NCBI GenBank assembly: GCA_029298735.1
Contig: JANSLP010000003.1
Location: 367,153-431,152, forward strand
Direction of reading: 5' to 3'
Length of the DNA: 64,000 bases
Source: Ophiostoma sp. CBS 140.51
Taxonomy: Eukaryota; Ascomycota; Sordariomycetes; Ophiostomatales; Ophiostomataceae
This document shows positions 23,537 to 34,806 of this stretch, one piece after another. A model generated the notes under the pieces. The model searched no databases. It had not been told where the DNA came from and saw only the letters and a list, made by a program, of their open reading frames with translations. The first letter of the stretch is position 1. Each line of letters starts with the position of its first letter. Both the position numbers and the translations under genes were made by a program.

Positions 23537-24331
23537 ATGAATACCAACGGCGTCTTCTCCAAATTACACGACTTTGACCTTGACGTGCCCCCAGACCTCG
23601 ATCTCAACGATATTGGCCCCATGTTGTCCAAACTGGGCTCCACATCTTCTCCTACCTCCTCTCCCACATCCACTTCGACATCCAAAAAAGTAGACTTCCC
23701 GTGGAACATGGGCCTCGCCAACATGGATCTCAACGCCATGGCCACATCCGACCATTTCGCCCTCCTCCACTCCACGGCCACCAAGCTCTACGCCGACCAT
23801 GCCGGCACTCTGCAATCCCTGGGTGCCTCGATCCAGCCCCACCTCCGCGGGCCCATGACACCCGTCCTCATCATTGCCGTGTCCATCATGGTGTCCTTGT
23901 TGGTGTCGTTTGTCGTCTCAATTATCCAGATGGCCGTCCTGGCCTGTGTGGTCGTCTACTTTTTCCCGTCCGTCGTGGCCGCTGTCAGTGCGGGTGCTGC
24001 TGGCGCACCTACCGGCCGCCCCGGTGCGGCTGCCGGCAAGTCCAAGCCCGTCGCCTCCCGCACGCCCGTGGCCGCTTTCGCCGGCGTGCTGGCCGCAAGC
24101 TATGCATTCAGCAGCATTGCCACCATGGTGGTGCTCGCGAGCAGTGCGTACGCGTACCTCAATCACTACGCCGTGGCGGCCAAGAACAGCGCTGCAAACA
24201 ACAACAATAGCTCCAACAACTCCAACAACTCCTTTCTTCGCCCCGACGCTCGCTCGACTCGCCGTGACGAGCGGTCACAGTCGCACAGCAGCATGTTCCG
24301 CCGCATTTCCCGGCACCGGGACTCGTACTAG
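23537..24331 (+). CDS. Hypothetical small membrane protein
   Basis: The frame encodes 264 residues from an ATG in TTCATCATGA context after a long pyrimidine-rich leader. I do not recognise the family. The N-terminal ~75 residues are polar, with Asp/Leu-rich DLDVPPDLDLND and a Ser/Thr/Pro linker. Two or three hydrophobic segments follow: roughly residues 113-150 (LIIAVSIMVSLLVSFVVSII and on to VVVYFFPSVVAAV) and 180-215 (AFAGVLAASYAFSSIATMVV). The tail is Asn/Ser-rich and ends in a basic Arg/Ser/His segment. This suggests an integral membrane protein with soluble ends; the compartment cannot be told. A real gene is supported by GC-rich third positions and the leader type. No intron is needed. 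Confidence 0.7.
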   Translation: MNTNGVFSKLHDFDLDVPPDLDLNDIGPMLSKLGSTSSPTSSPTSTSTSKKVDFPWNMGLANMDLNAMATSDHFALLHSTATKLYADHAGTLQSLGASIQPHLRGPMTPVLIIAVSIMVSLLVSFVVSIIQMAVLACVVVYFFPSVVAAVSAGAAGAPTGRPGAAAGKSKPVASRTPVAAFAGVLAASYAFSSIATMVVLASSAYAYLNHYAVAAKNSAANNNNSSNNSNNSFLRPDARSTRRDERSQSHSSMFRRISRHRDSY

Positions 24332-26106
24332 GTGGACGAGTCAGTCGGAATATCAAATCATTTCGGACATATCCGATATTTTGGGAAGATAGATCATTGC
24401 ATATACAGAGGAGTTTATGACTTTATGAAATACAAATCACACGGGTGGCAACGCCCACGCAACTTTTGCTACCAATGCTCGATTCTTGCAATTGCTCTAT
24501 TTGACGTGCTGTGAAACAAAACATGTGCTGCCAGACTGCTGCCCTGCAAGATTGAACATGAAACGAACAAACACAAAACAAACAAACAGAAAGATGCAAG
24601 ATCGATCTGCTGCAAGACGAGAGGTTTGAAATATGCAAGATTAGGCAGGTAGCCGTTTTTAAAGTAGGAAAAGTTGATGTAGGCAAAGACGATGTTACTG
24701 CAGGATGGGAATCATGCAAGATCAAAACACGACAGATTATGCAGCTATCCGTCTCGATATCAGAACGCTGTTGAGAAATCGGCCAGCTTTTCTGTGAAAA
24801 GAGCAGTCTCTACATAAAATGGGCAAGATACACGTGAAGGCATGCAAGATGCGCTTTGAGTTCATCAACAAGAATGCCAGAGATTGACGTCGCCGTCGAC
24901 AAGCTAGATCGGAAACGATATCGCATCTTGCATCCACGATATGCAAGATCAACTGGTGAGATGCGGCAGCTAGCCGTTTCCGAAAGCCAAGAATTGAAAG
25001 ACTACTCTTTCTTTCCCGACGGCACATTTCCCTTCTCATGACTTTTGCCCGTGCTCTCTCTCTCTCTCCACTCCTCTCTCTTGGCATCCTCCGTGATCAG
25101 TGCTTTGTGCCGTCCAGCGTTGCATCCAAACTCGTTCTCGACAAAAAGATGGCCCGACCACGATGATTGACAAACGCACGTGGTCCGTCTTTCGCTCACA
25201 GCCTGCATTTCGCGCCTCTCCTTCACCCCCTCTTCACGTTCGTCTCATACTTGTCCATCCCGTCCTCCCGTCCCTCCCGTCCCTCCCGCTCTCCTTTTCC
25301 CGCGCACCGTGCATTCCCCGAATGCAAAACATACTTGCATCATGCACGTCATTATGTCGTGCATCTTGATCTTTTGACTTTGCAGAGAGAGTGGACAGCG
25401 CAGAAGATAAGTGAAGGCCGTCATGTTGCATCGTGACCTCAACTGATTATGTCAGCCACACAAAGCCGCCCGCTTTGTCTGGTTCCAGCGCCCTTTCCCA
25501 CTGCAATCTGGGAAACTGCGCTAAATTGAGCGCCAGCACAATCATACAGAACAAAGAGAATGAACAACAGGAAAGGAAGAAACGGTGGTTGTGCGTCTGT
25601 CGGTTCAGAAAATGAATAAATAGGGATACTGAAAATACATTAAAAATCGATTTAATATTTGCGCTCGAGAAAGGGCTAATAGATTCCAAATCCACTGGAT
25701 TTGACGCGGTGGAAGTTTTGACTGGCGCGAAGTCCCTCTTGTTTGTTTACTTCCAAATCAATGCTTGCCCGTTAATATTCGCCGATTTCAATCAATCGTT
25801 TTGTTTAGCTGGTTGCAAAAATAACCCAAAAGGATAAATACAGAAAGTTCTAGTAATATTTCTTCAGACCAATGGTACGTGTGCTTAATTTCTTATGTAT
25901 TTTAAGTTGTGTTCTTTATGGGAAAATAAGCAGTGGAACGAAAACATATTCAACAATATTCAACAAATTATTACAAAAGAACAGAAGATAAATACGGAAC
26001 AAAATGCACGGCACAATGCCTTCTGTTGACCATCCCAAAATGCAACAATGTCATCATATGCAATACAAACCAGCAAAATCATCGCATCATTGTCCCACTT
26101 ACTTCG
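24332..26106. other. Spacer with ATGCAAGAT repeats, then AT-rich DNA
   Basis: The first part (24540-24990) holds repeated ATGCAAGAT words, listed separately. A (CT)n run lies near 25057-25076 and CCCTCCCGT repeats near 25260-25300. From about 25620 the DNA becomes AT-rich, with no coding frame of note. Confidence 0.5.
24540..24985. repeat. Dispersed ATGCAAGAT array with linked GCAGSTAGCCG word
   Basis: The word ATGCAAGAT (or one-base variants) occurs near 24593, 24635, 24715, 24842 and 24950. Its complement ATCTTGCAT occurs near 24926. At three sites it is followed by a second shared word, GCAGGTAGCCGTTT, GCAGCTATCCGTCT or GCAGCTAGCCGTTT (near 24645, 24740 and 24968). This points to a decayed repeat with units of about 80-130 bases, or to a cluster of binding sites. 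Confidence 0.5.
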
Positions 26107-26778
26107 TCACTCACAAAAATGGTAGTCCAAGTCACTGAACTTGCCATCACCATCATCTTCCTCCAGATCGACTATATCTCTCGCCACAGACAAGCTGGTT
26201 GAATTGACGCGGTACTTTTCACAACATAGGAGCAGCTGCTGAGACACTTTCCCAACAGCTTCGGCCACGATCTCGATGCTCGCCAAAAGACTGGCCTTGT
26301 GGCGCTTCTCCTCGGTCGTCTCTTCCCACGATGGTCGCACCGGCGTCCCCGACAGTAGCAGATCACAGTGCGGCTGCAGCTGCTCGATAATCTGTTGCGG
26401 CCGGTCCGCCGCCCGGGGCCCGCCAAAGAAAATGTCGTAGACGGCACGGTCAAAGGCGATTTCGTTGGCCGGCATGCGGCGAGCCAGAGTGGCAATGTCC
26501 GTGTAGGGTGACCGGCGGTAGGGCCCATGTGCCTTTTGCACAATGGTCAAGTAGCGCATCCGGAGGTCGTCAAAGAACGTGTCGGCTTCTCGCAGACCAT
26601 GCTGAGCCCGGACAGCCGGTGCATGGCGGACATGGTGCTCACGGTGGAGGACACAGCTGAGGAGAAACGAGCGGACAAAGGCGGCCCAGTCACGGGTAGT
26701 GTTGGCGAGCCATGTGTAGTGGATTGTGCCCAGCTCATCATCATCACCGTGCAGGCCGTCATGGATCGTGATTGTCAT
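26107..26778 (-). CDS. Hypothetical protein
   Basis: One uninterrupted minus-strand frame encodes 223 residues; I do not recognise the family. The protein is rich in charged residues and His, mostly helical in character, without a signal peptide or clear membrane segment. It has an acidic patch near the N terminus (HGDDDELG) and another near the C terminus (DLEEDDGDGKFSDLD). Third codon positions are GC-rich although the flanking DNA is AT-rich, which supports a real gene. It lies 368 bases downstream of another unrecognised minus-strand gene (27147-28337), and the two may be expressed together. Confidence is moderate because length and composition are the only evidence. Confidence 0.55.
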   Translation of the reverse strand: MTITIHDGLHGDDDELGTIHYTWLANTTRDWAAFVRSFLLSCVLHREHHVRHAPAVRAQHGLREADTFFDDLRMRYLTIVQKAHGPYRRSPYTDIATLARRMPANEIAFDRAVYDIFFGGPRAADRPQQIIEQLQPHCDLLLSGTPVRPSWEETTEEKRHKASLLASIEIVAEAVGKVSQQLLLCCEKYRVNSTSLSVARDIVDLEEDDGDGKFSDLDYHFCE

Positions 26779-27146
26779 GTCTGTTGTACCTTACCTGTCA
26801 AGTTACGAGTTTTGATTCCTTGAATTTCTTGTAAACTCTCCGCTTCCTCAATTGGCATTTGTTATATTTTTGAGTGATGCCCATTGCATCTCTTTATATA
26901 TACTATGCCAAAAATCAAAAGCATGCAAGCCACTGTTGGTAGTTGTGACAAGGTTCGTAACATTATGTCGGTGGCAAGGGAAGAATTTAGAGATTTGACA
27001 TAAACAAAACGTGATGCTATGACTTCGTAAACCTGTCACACTCAAAATACCACTCCAGATAAAACAAAAATCAGATTGCGCTCAAGTCAGTTTTAAAAAC
27101 AGCAACATATTCATTTATCACCATTTCCTGTCAACATTGAGTGTCA
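26779..27146. other. AT-rich spacer between two minus-strand genes
   Basis: These 368 bases hold the 3' region of the upstream gene (27147-28337) and the promoter of 26107-26778. They are AT-rich, and I see nothing distinctive in them. Confidence 0.5.
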
Positions 27147-28337
27147 TCACCGCTTCTTAGTAGGCTCTCTCTGAACTGTTACGTACATGCGTTGGTCTAC
27201 ATGGAATGAGATGGTATCCCGGCCCCGATCCCGTACAGGGTAGATGTGGAAGTGGATGTTGGGGACACGCCTTCCCTGGGCGCGGCACTCGGTTTTCATG
27301 GCTTGCAGAGCACGCTCGGCTGCAGTGTACTTGACCACCGCATCCGCCTTGGCCGCCGCGTACGCCTGCTGTTGCTGTTGTTGTGAGGACTGTAGCACCA
27401 AACTCTTTTGTCTTGTACTGTGTGATGGAGACGCTCGAGGCGACACTCTCGGTGAAGCCGCCCGTAGCTCAACAAGCAGCGCCGCAGCAGGTCCGGTCGC
27501 CCGCTCTGTATTATCAGCCCCCTCTACCGCTTCTCGCTCCGCCCGCAAGTTCTGGAGACACTCCCGCGCCATGGCCACATGCAGACACTTGGCATGCGAC
27601 GCAATCGCTGCTGCTGTCAGGTCATCCTCGTTGACCGCCACCTGTTCGCGCTCGTCGTCTATCAGGACAGCGCGACAGCGGCGCAGACGTTCGGCGACGG
27701 CGCCCGCAATGGTGGCAGCACGCTGCTTGTCCTTTTGGTGGGTGGAGATTAAGTGGCGGGCCAGGAGCAGGACGCGCTTCTCTGTGTCATAGGCGGATAT
27801 GAGGCCGTCGACGGATAGGCGACCTAGCCGGCTTTCGCCCAGTCGACCTCCGTCCAGATCGCGCAGCCGCTGCACGGCCTTGACATAGACCATGGTAGCA
27901 AATGCCAGTGTAACAACCTTTTGGACGGCGACCCGGGACCGTTCGGCACGACGGCTGGCCAAAGCATTGTGGGCCATGGCAAAGCGGGCGGCCTCAATGG
28001 CGTCTAAAGATTCCGAGGTGCTGGGCGTCGCTGGGTAGAAGGTAGGCAGTCCGTCACGGTCCATGCCCATGGGGATGCTCATGCGGGCGGTCATGAAATG
28101 TTCGACCATGGTCCGGATGCGTGGATCGTGCGGTTCGGCTTCAGTCACGGTGCCGATTCTCCGCAGACACTGAAATGGATCTTCTTCGATAGTCAAGGTC
28201 GTCGGTGATAAATCGCCACTGAGAAACCGCATCTCTCTATCGGCCATGTAGCGGTCCATTTCGGCTGTGAAACATTCGCGGATGTGGCGGTGCGATGAGC
28301 ACTTGTGAACTGGACGGTCGTCTGTTTCCGTCTCCAT
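27147..28337 (-). CDS. Hypothetical protein with Gln tract
   Basis: A single minus-strand frame encodes 396 residues, starting in a good ACCACCATGG context. I do not recognise the family. The sequence is strongly charged and Ala/Arg-rich with long helical stretches (about 110-300). A Ser-rich linker and a (Q)7 tract follow (about 315-335), and the C-terminal part, IHFHIYPVRDRGRDTISFHV, looks like beta strands. There is no signal peptide or membrane span. The neighbour on the same strand (26107-26778) is also unrecognised. Both sit as GC-rich coding islands in AT-rich DNA, so they could be lineage-specific or acquired genes. This is inference from composition only. Confidence 0.6.
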   Translation of the reverse strand: METETDDRPVHKCSSHRHIRECFTAEMDRYMADREMRFLSGDLSPTTLTIEEDPFQCLRRIGTVTEAEPHDPRIRTMVEHFMTARMSIPMGMDRDGLPTFYPATPSTSESLDAIEAARFAMAHNALASRRAERSRVAVQKVVTLAFATMVYVKAVQRLRDLDGGRLGESRLGRLSVDGLISAYDTEKRVLLLARHLISTHQKDKQRAATIAGAVAERLRRCRAVLIDDEREQVAVNEDDLTAAAIASHAKCLHVAMARECLQNLRAEREAVEGADNTERATGPAAALLVELRAASPRVSPRASPSHSTRQKSLVLQSSQQQQQQAYAAAKADAVVKYTAAERALQAMKTECRAQGRRVPNIHFHIYPVRDRGRDTISFHVDQRMYVTVQREPTKKR

Positions 28338-31300
28338 GGTGGTGGTCGTGACCGTGTATTCTCAAAGGGCCTTGCTTTGCCTTGCTGCAACTAATCAGCG
28401 TTATCTAGGAAATGAGCGACTGGGTGATCCTAGAAACGATCTTCTGCATTGCGGCAGGCGTCGTTGTTAAGTATCCAAAAGGAAAAGAGCGACGGGCGAC
28501 GCATTTTGAGGCGGGAGACGGGCAATATCACTTATCTGACGAGGCTGTGAGGCTGAAAGAGAAAGAGAGAAAGCGAAACCCGCATGGTCGACTCCAGAAC
28601 GGCATATGCGCGGTCTTTTCTCTGTTTGTACATCTTGTCTCCTCCCGCACCTCTGCAGCGAGGCAGGCAGCAAGTTCCAAGAAAAAAGAAAGCAGAAGCA
28701 TCAGGGAAAAAATAACCAAGAAGTAAGGCAAAGAAACGAAGCAAACGGCGGTATGCAACTGCAAACGAAGCACCGTGTCCTTGCATGATGACGCCCGTAG
28801 GCTACACAGGACAGGTACAACAAGAAGAAGGACAACTGGTTGTATGCATCTCTGCCACGTCCAGAATTGATGTTCTTGAGTACTCCGTATGCGAATATGT
28901 ATCATGCACGAACGGGAGCACATTGAACAAAAACCGCACGTCGTACGGAGTACATCGTACGGAGTACGTCGTATATGCAAAAGTCCTGGGTGGTGTATGA
29001 CGTAGTCGCAACAGCGTTCGCCAACGTCCGGCCGTTGATATCATGCACTTGTGATTTCTTTTACCGTCCCCAATGTTTCTTTTGCATCTTCTCGTTTCTT
29101 TTTGCTCGGAATTCTGCTCGGATTCTCAAGACATCGGCCTCCACCACGGTCTGAAAGAAACCTGCAAAAATGCATGTGTGTGCAGAGCGGCTGAAGGCAG
29201 GTATATTTGCTTTTTCTTCTCTTACCCCTCTCGTGTCTCCCCGCGTCGTCCGTCCATCGTTGCAACAATTGACGAGGCCACCGCGAAAGAAAGAACGAGG
29301 CTAGACGATCGTTGAGGGAAGCTTTTGTCGAGGCCGTGGAAATCGTAGAGCTCCGTTTGTTTCTTCTGCATTTCCTCTCATCTGGGCAGATTGCGAAAGG
29401 TGCAATGCAGCATTGCATTTTGTGGCTACGGTAGCGGTATGGAAACGAGCATGCGAGTTATGCAAGGGTTAAAGTTCAGCTGGACTGTTGGAGAGGCCGT
29501 TGGGGGCAACGGAAGGCGGGAAGAGGAGAAGATGTTGGGGATATGGCTGCGTATGCATGATGCAGGATGACTGATGTGATGTGATGCGTTTGTGTTGAAG
29601 CTGGTTTGCCCGTTTGCTTCTCGATGAGAACTGTCTCATTGATCTGGACATTTACCCTTTCTTTCTGGATGCACTCTCACAGTAGAGAATACTCGCCAAG
29701 AGCGATATCGGTTCCCTAATACCTCGTGACGCCCACTTTTCGTTGATATTTTGAATTTTGGTCGCCGCATCTTAATTTTTTGACAGGATTGCTGCCAAGT
29801 TGTATTGCCTGCTGCAGCTGAAAAAGCAATTTCTGGTGACATTCTGCATTTTCAGAGAATCTCATTAAATTCTCTTGACCGCCACAAGCGGCACAAAATT
29901 ATCGTTGGACACTCACACATACACTTACTGCAAAACCGCGTTTCTACGCGACAAACTATTGTTGTTATCGTGATATAGATGCATAGCGCACGGAGTATAT
30001 CCGGATATAGTTTGTATGTCGTCAATGCAATTTGTATGGAGTCACATAAAAGGGGGACCCATTCGCCATAGTGGCCTGTGTTTATTTCCCTTGGTGCCCA
30101 TGGTGAGCTCGCTCCTTCCCCCTTTCTGGGTCTCCATACGAAAATGCGCCGGCGCCGAAAGCTTCTTTCTGGGTCTGGGGGTGAACCGCTGGGGAAGATT
30201 TCCGCGTAGAAATTTAGTTTTAGGGGGTCCAAAGGGGGCAAAAAGGAAGCTCGGAGGAACAATTTAGGGGCTTTTTAAGGGCATTTTTGGATATTAGGAG
30301 AATTTAGGGTCCCTCTCTTTCCTCTCTTTAGGGGGCATTAGGTGGAAATCCTGGGCGAAAATGCCCGTTGTTAGTGCCCGTCGGCGGGCAAGCGAAGGGT
30401 TCAGGCCCAAAGTTCACTCCACTTGAGGTGTAGCGTCAATTTGGTGATCAGAAAAGAGGTTGACGAAGATGTTGAAAACGACGACAACAAACATCGTGTG
30501 CAACTTGAATCTTGACACCTTGAGTGCCAAGTCGAGCAAAAGGAAACACAAGAAATACTTCGTGCTTTGTAGAGCAACATACGGCAATTGAATGCCATGC
30601 AGTCACACGGCAAACGGCACTTTGGGACGAGCCTTGGTTCTGGGCGACGGCAAATGGCACAGACAAAAGGGAAAGGGGAGTACAAAGTACACAGACAGAC
30701 AACTGTCAGAGACACATTGGAAAGTCAGAAGTCGATACTGTCGAATTGGCACAGACAAAGGCGCGCCAGTCTGTTCGAGCCACCCGTCAAAAATCAGAAG
30801 AACGCGCCCGTTTTTGGCTCCCGAATTATTCTCCGGCCGTTGGATCGCACAGATGATTGTCGTACGATGCTCTGGTCTGGATGCAGGATAGCAATTCGAG
30901 ATGACACCCTGGGATTTGATGGCGTGGCACATCGAGTGCTCCGCAGTAATGTGAGAAGCATTTCGGAAACTGACTGCGTGGACATCGTATGTACTGGTAC
31001 TCCTTCCTCGTACCGAGATTCGTATCTTGCAAGGAACTGTGTTTGACGACGCTCTTTCCTCATCTGCATCTTGGGCTTGGCCAGTGCCTTCCCTGTCTGC
31101 TTCATGGCCTGCACTCGCACCTTCCTTGCCCTGCACACCACTCTGGCTAGCTTTGCGCCTCTCAGCCTGCAGCGGCCCCTTTCGTCTTCCTTTCCGCCTC
31201 CAATCAGTCTTTTGATTCGTCTTTCACCAGTGCCCAAAACATCAGCACTTTCAGCGAGAATTTCACATCGTGCATAAAAATTGGTTCCCTTGAAATCCCT

Positions 31301-33675
31301 GGAATTCCGTGACAGCCCGATTGCTGCGCCGCGCCAATGGTAGTCCTCGGACATGGACGCGGACGAAAGACCCTCCCTCAACTTCCCCTGCTTCCCCAGT
31401 CCCCTGGAGGCAAAGCACTGGAGCCCCGTTCCGCTAGCAGGCATCCAGGGGCACACTCAGGGCATTTTAGGTGCTTTAGCTGATGTTCGTTGCTGCTAAG
31501 TTGGCTTAGCTGCTTTAGGCCGTGCCTTTTGGTGGCTCCAGTGGGCTCCAGTGGGCTTCTCTGATTCTCCAGTGGACCACCCCCTGGTCCTCCTTGTCCA
31601 GCTTTGTCCAGCTTTGTCTCTGTATGGGGTATTGTTAGTGTCTTATTGGGGGAAGCCTTTCGCCGTGGAAGCCTTGATACCCCCCCCCGGAAATGAAGAG
31701 CGCCCCTATTTTTCAAATCCGTTTTAGGCCTTCTTTCGCCAGGGCCCCACTGCGACAGAACAGTCCAAGGGCACTGACCAGGGGAACCAGGGACAAGGGC
31801 CTGTTGCAAGCGCCTCACGTGACTTGGAAGTGGACTTCCGGATCGACCAATATCGACTTTCTTGTTGTCGACAGTCTCTCTTTTTCTTTCAACCGAACTT
31901 GCCCTGTGCATTGAGAGTCAGATACTTATTTCGCAACAACAATACGACGTGACATGCAACAAAAGCCGAAGACGCTTTGGTGCAAGCCTCCGTGCGACAT
32001 ACGACGCACATTGTCTCGAAGTCGTACCTGGACTTGGACGAGAATAGATTCCCCTTGTGAGACCCATCGATGAAGAAAAATTACTTTCCAGATGAACAGA
32101 ATAAAGTTTTTTTCTGCGAGGTGAGAATAAAAGCCTTTTCTCGGACGCGAAGCCCGAACGGTTCCATTGTCTACTTTTGGCCACCTGCATGCATAGCTAA
32201 TTGTTGATCACTACCAAAGACAGCAAATCGCCAAAACCCATGCGTTGTCGTCGATTTTTTTTCTGTTGCGTTGCAACATTGTATGGATGGCCGCAAAAAA
32301 GACTGTTCTTAATTTTGTGCCCTTGTTCACCATGTTCCTTGACTTTCCTTTCCCTATTTGCATCTTCATCGGGTGTCCCGACATCGCCTTGCCATTGACA
32401 CGTGTGAGTCCTGGATCTTTGTGACTCCCTTCTCTTTTGTCTTCTTCTCACGCCTGTTCCCACGCCCTGCCAGACCATGCATGCAAGATATTTTTGTGCA
32501 TGGCCAGAACCTCCCCTTCCATATCGCGTGCGTGCCCTGTTCATTCCTTTTCTTTTGCTCCATGGGACCTGGGATGCCTCCCCCGTTTTGCACATCGTTT
32601 CTTCTTTTTGATTCTTTGTCCGTGTGGTCTGGCCTCGGTCTTCTTTTTCTCAGGGTTCATGTTCATTTTTCTTTCCTTTTCAAGGTTCCTTTCGCGACCC
32701 TCCCTTTGATGTGGTCCGTCCGAATCGACAGATCGTTCTGTCACAATGTGACATTTTGATGCCCTTTGTTCTTTGTCCACCAACACACTTGATATATCGT
32801 AAATCACCGTGAGGCTAAAACGCAACCAAGAACAACCACACTTGTTCACGCCAGCAACCTGCGCAACAAGGCCTTTGTCTGGCCATGGCCCCCAACACAA
32901 AACAAAGAACCGCACAAAATCATACAAATACACAACACAAGCCCCTATTTAGTTTTCCAGTTTTCTTTTCTGGCAGGATCCAATTTTTTAGACAGGGGCA
33001 AACAACATTGAGAAAAGAAGACGAGCACGACATTTGCGAGAAAGTCCGGGCCATTATCTTTCCATTTTCTCTATTTTTTTCAGCCTGTCCATTCACACCT
33101 TTTTCTTCTCACGCTTTCTCATCTCGCTCTTATCTATACCCTGGTGGTAAGAAGGCGAGACTGAAGTCGAAAGAGGAAAAGAAGACAGACCAAGAAAAAA
33201 AAGAGAAAGGAAGATACCAAAACGAGCTAGACGAGCAAGCTGCAGGTCAGCATCGCAAATTTTCGCACTTGCTTCTTTTTCTCTGAACACACACCTCGCC
33301 GCCGCTTATTGGCCCCGTCATATCGCCCCGAGATTGTCAATTCGACAACAACAAGAAGAAAAAACGTGAGAGTGAGAGACGAGAACGCGACAACGCCACG
33401 CACTCGAGAAACAACCCTTGTCGACCTTCTTCATCCTTGAACACCCTTCGGCTACGGAAAGGATCGTCAACGTCTCCAATTTTTTCTGATTTGTCTTTGC
33501 GTCCTCTTGTGTTTTTCGCTTTTCGCCTTGTCTCTTTTTTCTCGCTCTCGCTACTCATCCTTCTTTCGTACGAGAAACGGAGCCCTTGACCCCATCTCGT
33601 AATCTGGTTTGTTTTGTCCCCTTTCCCCTTCGACTCTTACACTTCTTTCTTCACACACCCCCTTCACCTTTCATC
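28338..33675. other. 5.3-kb spacer without recognisable genes
   Basis: Open frames here (for example 30794-31456 minus and 30588-31046 plus) overlap on opposite strands, lack motifs and look random. Notable content is a tandem TACGGAGTA cluster at 28939-28974, a block of TTTAGGGG/GGGCATT words at 30210-30400, repeated CTCCAGTGGG words near 31535-31570, a run of C near 31681-31690, and a long T/C-rich leader (about 33480-33675) before the next candidate gene. Confidence 0.5.
28939..28974. repeat. Tandem TACGGAGTA motif
   Basis: Two adjacent 14-base units, TCGTACGGAGTACA and TCGTACGGAGTACG, are followed by a partial third. The complement TACTCCGTA lies about 60 bases upstream (near 28881), so the segment could form a hairpin. 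The same 9-base word, or close variants, recurs elsewhere in the spacers, near 36391, 53501 and 58046. Confidence 0.7.
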
Positions 33676-34420
33676 ATGCAGGCACGCTTCCACGCACGCC
33701 CCTGCAACCTTTGGGTGATGGCCGCAGGTAACAGTACCTTCTGCACGGCCTGCAGTCGCTATTCGATCGGGACAACAAGCAATGCCATGCCGCCCATGCA
33801 CGCCTCGCGATGCAACGGCAGCGGCTGCGACTTCGGCAACGGTCTGGTCAGTCCCACGAACCCTCTCACCTACGACGGCCGTCTTCTGCAGCAGTCTGGA
33901 AACTGGGACGAGTGTGGCGCATCTTACACTGGTGGTGCCGTCCCTGTTTCTGGTGCTGTTGAAACGACCGCACCGACCAGTCCAGCGACTGTCTGTCGGT
34001 CGTCGTCTGCATCCTCGTCGTCGACATCGACGGCTACCCTGGAGGCCGAGTCTGTGTGCCCTCTGAGCACCGCATCGAGTAACGGCATCTTGGCTACCAT
34101 TCCTGGCAACGCAGGCACTCGCCATGCAATCCGCGGCTCGCAACGTCCGTCCTCGCATCAACACAAGCGTGTTGGTACTTCTGGACCGCGCCCTGCATGT
34201 CCTGCGCCTCCCACATGGCCAGTGGCTCCTCATTCTCCTCGTGCTTCTCATGTCGTCAGCGATGCCTGCAGCACTCGCCCTCGTGGAGCTCCTCGTCGCA
34301 ACACTCGCAGCAGTGGTCCAGGCCGTGGCTAAAAAGCGCCATGCTTGCCCATCGCGTGGCCTCCTCGTGGCGGCATTGTTGTGTTGTCTCACTGTCCCTT
34401 CTATTGCCCTGGACTTGTAG
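33676..34420 (+). CDS. Candidate Cys/Ser-rich protein with hydrophobic C terminus
   Basis: A strong pyrimidine-rich leader precedes an ATG in TTCATCATGC context. The first frame (33676 to about 34053) has coding-like third positions. It encodes Cys-containing segments (CNLWVMAAGNSTFCTACSRY, RCNGSGCDFGNG) and then a Ser/Thr-rich stretch. The next plausible coding stretch (34115-34420) is in another frame and encodes long hydrophobic segments (QWLLILLVLLMSSAMPAALA and GLLVAALLCCLTVPSIALDL). A 61-base intron at 34054-34114 (GTGTGC...GCAG) would join them in phase 0 to give 227 residues. Without splicing the first frame ends at 34332 after 218 residues. I do not recognise a family. A membrane-anchored or surface protein is possible. 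The intron call is an inference, and a frameshifted pseudogene is the alternative. Confidence 0.4.
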
Positions 34421-34806
34421 CTGTACAAGGTCAGAGTAAGAGTCCACCGTAGTTTGTAGCACTGGATGCCCTGTAACTTTGTACTTTTGTGGCGATGATC
34501 AGCGGTCATTGCACGCGGTAACAAGGTAAGATTTGTCAGGCTGCCGGCAAGGATGTCGAGGATGTCGAAGATGTGCGAGGACTGTGTGTGCCGCATGTTC
34601 GTTGAATAACCTGAAAAAGAACATGGGAGGCTGGTTCTTCCCTCCTCTTTTTTCTGGCTTGTAATCTGTAGATCTCGGACGTCTTTGCGCAGGCCGCATC
34701 GATCAGCGGACGGGATGTTCCATCTTTTGTTCGAGAAGAAAGGCAAGGTTTGTATCTGTATTTGTGCCTGTACTTGTATGAATAGACTAATAGATTTGGT
34801 AAGTAT
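34421..34806. other. Spacer before the SINE-like element
   Basis: No gene is seen. It ends in TTGGTAAGTAT (34796-34806), the proposed target-site duplication of the adjacent element. Confidence 0.4.

Noticed and set aside
30280..30345. TTTAGGG words resembling telomere repeats
   Set aside because: Only isolated, irregularly spaced copies; not a tandem array.
30794..31456. 220-codon minus frame
   Set aside because: It overlaps several opposing frames of equal quality, has no motifs and no codon bias.
33664..34746. 360-codon minus frame opposite the 33676 candidate
   Set aside because: It is Arg/Thr/Ala-rich with no motifs and lacks a leader; the plus strand has the better start context and leader.
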